Assembly (NCBI GenBank): GCA_030848705.1
Contig: CM061244.1
Span: 44,929,190 to 44,993,189, forward strand
DNA length: 64,000 bases
Direction: 5' to 3'
Origin: Heracleum sosnowskyi
Lineage: Eukaryota > Streptophyta > Magnoliopsida > Apiales > Apiaceae
The position numbers were made by a program, and so were the translations under genes. Shown in pieces: positions 57,105 through 64,000 of this stretch (positions within the stretch are counted from its first letter, which is position 1; every line of letters starts with the position of its first letter). The notes under the pieces are model-generated. The model was not told the DNA's origin. It saw nothing but the letters and a program-made list of their open reading frames with translations, and searched no databases.

Positions 57105-59363
57105 ATGGCTGAAAATAGTCAAGCAGGTTCTAATGCTCAGAAGGTTCAACCAACTTCTATGAGTCGATATGAGACGATCAGGGTTCCAATTCTCAGACCA
57201 GTGGAGTATCCAATATGGAAGGTGAAGATGACCATGTTTCTGGAAGCCACGGATCCAGAAGATCTTGATAGAATCAATGATGGTCCTCATATGCCAACAA
57301 AACTGTCTCCAGTTGTTGTTGGTCAAGAACAAAAGAGCGTTCCAAAAGAAAAGAAAGATTTGACTCCTGAAGACATCTCATCAATTGCAAAGGATGCAAC
57401 GGTTAGAAATCTTCTCCATAGTGCTTTAGATAATGTTATGTCTAACAGAGTTATTGGTTGCAAAACTGCCAAAGAAATTTGGGATGCTTTAGAAGTCAGA
57501 TGTCAAGGAACAAGTGCTATAAAGAAGAACAGGAAGACTATTCTTACACAGGAGTATGAACACTTTGATTCGAGACCTGATGAAACTTTGACTGAGACAT
57601 ACGATAGATTCTGTAAACTGTTGAATGATTTATCTCTTGTTGATAAAGAATATGAACTTGAAGAGTCGAATCTCAAATTCCTTCTATCTCTACCTGAAAG
57701 ATGGGATTTGAAGGCAACGACAATAAGAGATAATTATGATCTTACAGAAACATATCTCGATGAAATCTATGGTTTGCTTAAAACTCATGAACTTGAGATA
57801 GAGCAAAGAAACAAAAGATCTGGAAAGAAGACAAAATCTGTTGCTCTCAAAGTTGAAGGAAAACCTCTTAAGAAAGAATCATCAAAGAAGAAAGCTAAGG
57901 GAAAGGCTTCAGTCATAAAATCTGAAAGTGAGTCATCAAACTCTGATGATGACTCAAACACTGATGAATCTTCTGAATTCGAGGATGATGAAGAACAAAT
58001 GATGCAAATGGCTGCTTTGATGGTGAAGACTTTCAAGAAGATGGGTTTCACGAACTTCAAGAAAGGAAAGAGATTCTCAAGGAGATATTCAAACTCTGAA
58101 AGGAAGAATTTCAGAAAGTCTGACAGAAGGGATATCAAATCTGGGAAGAAAGACAAGTCTGAAATCCAGTGCTACAAGTGTAAAGAGATGGGTCACTATG
58201 CTCCAGAGTGCAAGAAAGGAAAATCTGAAAAAGCACTCATCACTAAAGGAAAAGACTGGGCAGACACTTCAGATTCAGATGAGGATGTCAACTATGCTCT
58301 CATGGCAACTGTTCAAGATGAATCTGATTCATCTGAAAACAAGGTACCTCTAACAACTTATGCTTATGATATTGATAATATAGCTGAATTGAGAATTTAT
58401 CTTAAAAGCATACATGTTAGTTATAGGGATCAGACTTTAGAAAATGAGAGAATTAAATCTGAGAATCTTAAGCTTAAAGAGAGAAATAAATTTCTTGAAG
58501 AAGAACTTGTTAACATGCAACAAGTTCAAAAGGAAAGAGATGATACTGTTTATGTTGAACAGGAGTTGCTTAAGAAATTTAGGCAATTAGAATCTGATTT
58601 GGAAAAAGAAAGAAAGGTAATTAAAACCTGGACAAACTCTGTTAAGGACACACATCAGGTGTTTCAAACAGACTCAGTAGGGTTAGTTTACTGTGAGAAA
58701 GATGAACTTAGGTTTAAAGATAAGGTTAAAGTAAGAACACATCTTCAACCTATGAATTTTGTTCCTGAATCCAGTAAGCTAAACTCTGTACTTGAAAAAG
58801 AAACGGTTAAAAGAGAAACAGTAAAAACTTGTGTTAAATAGGTTAATGTTGGTTTAATGACAGAGAAACAATTCAAGTATAAGCTCAAAGAGGTAAAGTC
58901 TGTTGAGAAACAGAAAGAGTCCAGGAAGAATAGAAATGGAAAAGTAGGCATTAATAAAAGCAATAATCATTTGCCTATTTCTGATGCTCCTAGAAAAACA
59001 TGTCATAATTGTGGTAGTACTAACCATCTTGCAAGTTTCTGCACGAAAAACAAAGATATTAATTCTTTACCCTCCAAGTCTGGAGTTAAGAAGGATTATG
59101 TTAGGGTTAGACCACAGACATTATGCACTCACTGTGGGAGTACTTGGCATTCTATTTATACTTGTAAGAATTATCATTCCATTTATCACAACTATTATGA
59201 GTTGAAGCCAAATTTGAAATGGGTTAAAGTTGATTCTGCAAGTGTAAACTCTGATACTGTTAGCTTAAACTCTGTTGATAAGAATTCCGCTGCAAAAGCT
59301 AACAATATTAAGAAAGCCAAAGGATCCAAGCAAGTCTGGATCCTTAGATCTAACTCTTTGTAA
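57105..59363 (+). pseudogene. SIRE-6 Gag
   Basis: A 753-codon frame from ATG 57105 (MAENSQAGSNAQK) with one TAG at 58839-58841. Capsid: YPIWKVKMTMFLE, EIWDALEVRCQG and ETYDRFCKLLNDLS. An acidic Ser/Asp linker (SESESSNSDDDSNTDESS) is followed by knuckle CYKCKEMGHYAPEC, coiled coil (LKLKERNKFLEEELVNM), then after the TAG CHNCGSTNHLASFC and CTHCGSTWHSIYTC, and the terminal KQVWILRSNSL. Three zinc knuckles spread over some 330 residues match SIRE-3. Apart from the TAG it is complete, the best Gag of the SIRE copies. Confidence 0.92.
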
Positions 59364-59374
59364 TTGTTTGTGAT

Positions 59375-59382
59375 TGCAGGGC
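59375..59382 (+). promoter_or_regulatory. Acceptor-like TGCAGGGC at gag/pol boundary (SIRE-6)
   Basis: TGCAGGGC follows the gag TAA. The protease frame is +1 relative to gag here, unlike SIRE-3 where both are in the same frame. Confidence 0.4.
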
Positions 59383-60023
59383 ATAAGGGAAAGCACCCTA
59401 GTCTTGGACAGTGGATGTTCAGGGCACATGACTGGAAATAAAGCCCTGCTACAGATTATGAGGAGAAAGCTGGCCCAAAAGTTTCTTATGGAGATGGCAA
59501 CATAGGACGTACTATGGGATATGGAAATATCAATCTTGGAAGTGTCATCATCACAAATGTAGCTCTAGTCCCATGACTCAAGCATGACTTGCTATCTGTG
59601 AGTCAAATTTGTGACAGAGGTTACCATGTAGATTTTCAACCTGAATACTGTGAGGTTATCAGCAAATCTACAGGGAAAGTTGTTCTAGTTGGACACAGAC
59701 GGAATAATATCTATGAAGCAAGTTTGGTAACAAACTCTGAAGGAAAAGCTGTGTGTCTGTCTGCAAAAATGTCTAATGAAGAGAGTTGGAAATGGCATAA
59801 GAAGCTCTCTCATCTAAACTTGAACAACATCAATGAGCTAAATCGAAAAGATCTTGTAAGGGGACTTCCAAAGTCTATACTCAGCTTAGATGGTCTGTGT
59901 GATTCTTGTCAAAAGGCCAAGCAAAGGAAGTCATCTTTCAAGAGTAAATCTGAATCTTCAGTTGTGGATCCTTATCATCTTCTTCATGTTGATCTATTTG
60001 GTCCAGTAAATGTAATGTACTAG
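59376..60023 (+). pseudogene. SIRE-6 protease and GAG-pre-integrase/integrase start
   Basis: Protease opens LVLDSGCSGHMTGNK with the D-S-G triad intact. A 1-nt loss near 59450 shifts frame, and a TGA near 59575 replaces Gly in VEGLKH. From 59589 the frame is open: LSVSQICDRGYHVDF, WKWHKKLSHLNL, CDSCQKAKQRK and LHVDLFGPVNVM (first catalytic Asp). It ends at 60023 by another 1-nt loss in NVM-SLGRKK. Confidence 0.88.
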
Positions 60024-62131
60024 GCAGAAAGAAATATGCTCTAGTCATTGTTGATGAGTATACTAGATACACTTGGGTGTACTTTCTAGCAAAGAAGGAT
60101 GCAACAACGGAAGAATTTTTCAAAGAAAGAGGAGTGAAGCAAGAATTTTCTGCACCAGGGACTCCACAGCAAAATGGTGTAGTGGAAAGGAAGAACAGAA
60201 CTCTAATCGAAGCTGCCAAAACAATGCTTGATGAAGCAAAATTACCAACTTATTTCTGGGCAGAAGCTGTTCAAACTGCTTGTTTTACTCAAAATGCAAC
60301 ACTGATCAACAGGCATGGGAAAACACCATATGAGATGGTGAAGAATAAGAAACCAAACCTAAAATATTTTCATATTTTTGGGTGCAAATGCTTTGTGTTG
60401 AAAACTCATCCTGAACAGTTGACCAAGTTTGATTTAAAAGCTGATAAAGGAATCTTTGTTGGATATCCACTATCAACTAAAGCATTCAGAGTTTATAATC
60501 TGAGAACTAAAGTGATCATGGAATCTATACATGTGTCATTTGATGACAAGAAAATAACTGGAATTGAAGATAACGAAAATCATGATCAGCTACGCTTTGA
60601 AAATGAAGATCTAAACTCTGATGATATAAACTTTGAAGAAGCAAATCCAACAAACTCTGATGTAGCATACTCTGATCCTCTACTGGTAAACACTGAGGAA
60701 ATTTCTCAGACGGAAGAAAATAGAGAACCAGTTGAGGGGGAGCATGAAGATACTTCAGCAACATCTCAAAATGATGACTCACAATCAGAAAGTGAGTCAG
60801 CTGAAGAATCTAACACAAACTCTGAAAGTTCAAACACTGAGCAGTCCAATTCAGGGGGAGCCTCAGAGAATTCAAATGGTCAACAAGAAAATCAGGAAAG
60901 CATGGATCAAGGGGGAGAATCCAATAATGATGAAAGAAGCCACTTACCTACAGCAAGAAGGTGGACTCAGGCTCATACACCTGATCTGATAATTGGAAAT
61001 CCAGATACAAGTGTGAAAACAAGAAGTGCCACAACAAATGAATGTCTGTTTCATGCATTCATATCTCAAACAGAGCCTAAGAAAGTGGATGAAGCTCTTC
61101 AAGATGCTAATTGGATAACAGCTATGCAAGAGGAATTGAATGAGTTTGAAAGAAATGAAGTATGGACACTTGTACCAAGACCAAAGAACAGGTCTGTTGT
61201 TGGTACAAAGTGGGTTTTCAGAAACAAGACTGACAGTGAGGGAGTAATTACAAGGAATAAAGCTAGACTTGTGGCAAAAGGATATTCACAACAGGAAGGA
61301 ATTGACTATGATGAAACATTTGCTCCAGTTGCAAGATTGGAAGACATAAGAATTTTTCTAGCATATGCTGCTCACAAGAAGTTTAAAGTCTTTCAGATGG
61401 ATGTGAAAAGTGCTTTTCTCAATGGGAAACTTGAAGAAGAAGTGTTTGTTGAACAACCACCAGGGTTTGTGGATCCCAAGTATCCAGATTATGTCTACAG
61501 GCTTGACAAAGCACTTTATGGACTAAAGCAGGCACCTAGAGCATGGTATGAAACTCTGGCTCAATTTCTCTTAGAAAGTGGGTTCACTAGAGGTACAATT
61601 GATAAAACCTTGTTCTATTTCAATACTGGTAATGATTTGCTTTTAGTTCAAATCTATGTGGATGACATAATTTTTGGGTCTACTAATGACAAACTCTGTA
61701 AAAAATTTGCCAAGCTTATGCAGTCCAGGTACCAAATGAGCATGATGGGAGAGCTTAGTTATTTTCTAGGTTTGCAAGTAAAGCAAACAGATGATGGGAT
61801 TTTTATCAATCAAGCAAAATATACCAGAAATCTTCTCAAGAAATTTGGTATGCTTGATAGTTCATCTGCAACTACTCCTATGGCAACTGCAACAAAGTTA
61901 GACAAAGACACAGGAACTTCAGTAGATATGACAAACTACAGAGGCATGATAGGGTCTCTTCTTTATCTGACTGCAAGTAGACCAGACATCATGTATGCAA
62001 CCTGTCTTTGTGCAAGATTTCAGGAAGATCCCAGAGAGCCTCATCTAACAGCTGTGAAGAGGATTTTCAAATATCTCAAAGGAACCATAACTTGGGTTTG
62101 TGGTATCCTAGAGAATCAGAGTTTAAGTTAA
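60024..62131 (+). pseudogene. SIRE-6 integrase remainder and reverse transcriptase
   Basis: Resumes with KYALVIVDEYTRYTWVYFL, then jumps from KKDATTEEFF to KERGVKQEFSAPGTPQQ. Compared with SIRE-3 about 34 residues are missing, including the LRSDNGTEF segment with the second catalytic Asp. ERKNRT (Glu) remains. After an acidic Asn/Ser-rich linker, RT is complete: KARLVAKGYSQQEG, ETFAPVARLEDIR, FQMDVKSAFLNGK, LYGLKQAPRAWYE, YVDD and MSMMGELSYFLGL. A frameshift near 62090 ends the frame in KYLKGT. Confidence 0.9.
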
Positions 62132-62599
62132 TTGGTTACTCTGATGCAGATTTTGCAGGCTGTAAGATTGACAGAAAGAGCACTAGTGGAAGCTGTCAAT
62201 TTCTAGGTGACAGACTGGTTTCTTGGTACCATCAAGAAACAGAAATCAATTTCCACATCCACAGCAGAAGCAAAGTATATTGCTGTTGGTAGCTTTTGTG
62301 CACAGATTCTGTGGATGAAGAATCAATTACTGGATTATGGGTTAAGGTACTCTAAAATACCTATTTTCTGTGATAATCAAAGTGCTATTTCTATGACAGG
62401 TAACCCAGTACAACATTCCATGACCAAGCACATCAGCATAAGGTATCACTCTATCAGGGAACATGTGGAGGAAGGAGATATTGAGCTTCATTTTGTGTCT
62501 ACAGAACAACAGCTTGCAGATATCTTCACTAAGCCTTTGAGTGAAGCTACATTTACAAGACTGGTAAATGAACTTGGAATGATCTCTGGTTTCGACTAG
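62090..62599 (+). pseudogene. SIRE-6 RNase H
   Basis: Read in two further frames: NLGLWYPRESEFKLIGYSD and FAGCKIDRKSTSGS up to LVSWYH near 62230, then KKQKSISTSTAEAKYIAVG, MKNQLLDYGLR, CDNQSAISMTGNPV and QQLADIFTKPLSEATF to the TAG at 62597-62599. Two 1-nt frameshifts, no nonsense codon inside the last segment. AEAKY replaces the usual AEAEY. Confidence 0.88.
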
Positions 62600-63902
62600 A
62601 GATACTGGTTAGACTCAAACTTTACTCATCTGTGATAATTTGCTCATGTTTTTATGCATATGTTAACTGTCATGCAAATCATATTGTTAAACTCTGGAAG
62701 CATACTTTGATGATAAACTCTGATGTTATACTCTGATTGTGGTATTGTCTGAAACATAAGTGCCGATGAAGAAAAAAGTATGAAGCATGATTCTCAGTAA
62801 GTAATCATGAATCTTTCTAAGTTATATATGATCTGATCTCAAATGTGTGCAGAAAATTAACACATCATGATACTGTCTCTATATTTATAGCATCTCTTTG
62901 TTTATTGGTCCTATACACTGAGTCTGTATTAGCTGTTTGCACTTTCTCTCATAAAGTAATATGTTAAATGGTGTCAGTCAAAACTCTTATGAATAGTTAC
63001 TGCTACTTCACCCTCAAGCAAAAGATGCAAAAATATGCACAAATTCCTTTGAGATCATGTTGTGCCTAGGACGATCCAGGAACTTATTGTATGAAATAAG
63101 GGCTAAAATTTGAAAAATTTTGGTGACTAGTGCCAACCACTGATTACTGGAAAAGAAAAGAAAAAAAAATTCGAAAGGGGGTGAAAATAAATAAGTACAA
63201 ATAAAGGTACAGAGTTTAGATGACATCAGATTTTGTTTTGCATATGAGAGTTTGGGCAATCAGTTTTTACTGATTTATTTTGTGGATTTTATGCACTTTG
63301 AGATGCTTTCAATATTTATATTCAGTAAACTCTGCTATTCACACACAAATATTCACAACTGTGCATTTTGAGAAAAGAGATTATTAATGAAGGAGGAGAA
63401 TTGATAAAAACTGATGAACTGTGTACTCTACGCAGAGGTAATTTATTGTTAATCTCTGATGATTAAAATAAATAAGGGTGTTTCAGACATTTCATAATTA
63501 TTGAGGAACATTATTTTTGGAAAATAGATAGTATGATTGATAACGGTTTGTTGCGTTTTGGAAATGATGAAAAGTGTCTATTCACTAGCAGTAATTAGTG
63601 GCTGTTTTTACTGCGCATGCGCGTTGGAAATTACCACGATTTACTGCTGTCAGTTAATGCATATGTGCCAACTGTCCCACTCACACATTATTCGAGTAAG
63701 CCTGCTGTGTGTTTTAATGATTAAAACTCTTCAGTTTTAATTTATATTTAATCATTATACACACAACGTTCAAATCTTTTACAGACTTACTCTATTCACA
63801 GCACAGCACAGTTTCACATACACATATTCACAAAAACTTTTCTGCATCACTTTCTCAAACACTTTCTCAAAGCATAAACTCTGATTTATTTCAAATATTC
63901 TA
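62600..63902 (+). other. SIRE-6 pol-ORF2 spacer
   Basis: 1.3 kb without a supported gene. AAACTCTG words at 62689, 62715, 63326 and 63875, with variants near 62729 and 63457; one copy in LTR orientation (AGAGTTTA) near 63211. A TATTTAATCATT AT-rich stretch near 63745 and a leader of Ser-tRNA-free, pyrimidine-rich sequence (TTTCTCAAACAC repeated) precede ORF2. Confidence 0.5.
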
Positions 63903-64000
63903 ATGGCAACCACCATGTTTCAATCTGTTGGTCTCGATTTTGTCCCTAATAACTATGCAGCACCACTATCTACTGTGAACGCACCGGAGGCGTTTCACCT
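63903..64000 (+). CDS. SIRE-6 ORF2, first 33 codons (cut by window end)
   Basis: Starts MATTMFQSVGLDFVPNNY and continues to EAFHL at the window edge. The NNY ... FHL spacing matches the start of SIRE-3 ORF2 (FVTNNY ... EFHL), so this is the same 3' accessory ORF family. Too little is visible to judge integrity. Confidence 0.65.
   Translation, partial: MATTMFQSVGLDFVPNNYAAPLSTVNAPEAFH

Larger units (their letters stand above)
56549..64000 (+). mobile_element. SIRE-6: SIRE-lineage copia element, 5' LTR to start of ORF2
   Basis: LTR 56549-57041, PBS, gag, pol, spacer, ORF2 running off the right edge. It inserted in the Tat protease region after GGTAA (56544-56548), so GGTAA is expected after its 3' LTR off-window. 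Pol motifs and layout match SIRE-3. Confidence 0.9.

Noticed and set aside
63014..63259. 81-codon minus-strand ORF in the SIRE-6 spacer, compared with the SIRE-3 antisense ORF
   Set aside because: Phe/Ser-rich from poly-A/T sequence, no TATA at a sensible distance, no similarity to the SIRE-3 antisense frame.

Overview
The window looks like repeat-rich heterochromatin from a large plant nuclear genome, probably a eudicot. Almost everything in it is LTR-retrotransposon DNA. I saw no host single-copy gene, rRNA, tRNA gene or CRISPR array. I cannot name the species from sequence alone. The evidence is intact LTR/PBS/PPT signatures (initiator-Met-type PBS TGGTATCAGAGC and a Tat-type PBS TGGCGCCGTC), Gag zinc knuckles, protease, integrase, reverse transcriptase and RNase H motifs, and nested insertions with 5-bp target duplications.

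Layout. (1) 1-6395, minus: gag-pol of a SIRE-lineage Ty1/copia element, SIRE-1. Its 5' LTR (6395-6900 plus 19204-20031) is split by a complete 12.3-kb chromovirus (Ty3/gypsy, Tekay-like) at 6901-19198, which has long LTRs, a TSD of CCATC and an extra leader ORF. (2) SIRE-1 lies inside the 3' accessory ORF (ORF2) of another minus-strand SIRE element, SIRE-X (20032-22180). (3) SIRE-X abuts a plus-strand spacer and ORF2 of a third element, SIRE-Y. The block from SIRE-X RNase H through SIRE-Y ORF2, an LTR and SIRE-3 gag-protease is present twice in tandem (21469-28868 and 28864-38537), joined at the 5-nt microhomology AAATC. The left copy has lost about 3.7 kb, replaced by a gypsy fragment. (4) 35571-54158, plus: SIRE-3 gag, pol, a 1.4-kb spacer and ORF2. 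The spacer carries a possible antisense gene. ORF2 is split by a complete minus-strand copia element, Copia-5 (43115-50611). (5) SIRE-3 ORF2 is broken again at 54159 by a Tat-lineage gypsy element, which is itself broken at 56549 by SIRE-6 (plus, running off the right end).

How the parts work together. In each SIRE element Gag (capsid/nucleocapsid) and Pol (protease, integrase, RT, RNase H) lie 5' of a long spacer and then ORF2, a large 3' accessory protein of unknown function. All copies carry stops or frameshifts, so they are probably not autonomous now. The most interesting signals are these: (a) each SIRE family has its own short word repeated in its LTR and, largely reverse-complemented, in its pol-ORF2 spacer, and in SIRE-Y the spacer array lies just upstream of a TATA box; (b) there is an antisense TATA-plus-ORF unit in the SIRE-3 spacer; (c) a TGCAGGGC acceptor-like sequence is conserved at the gag/pol boundary of three families while the frame relation between gag and pol varies.
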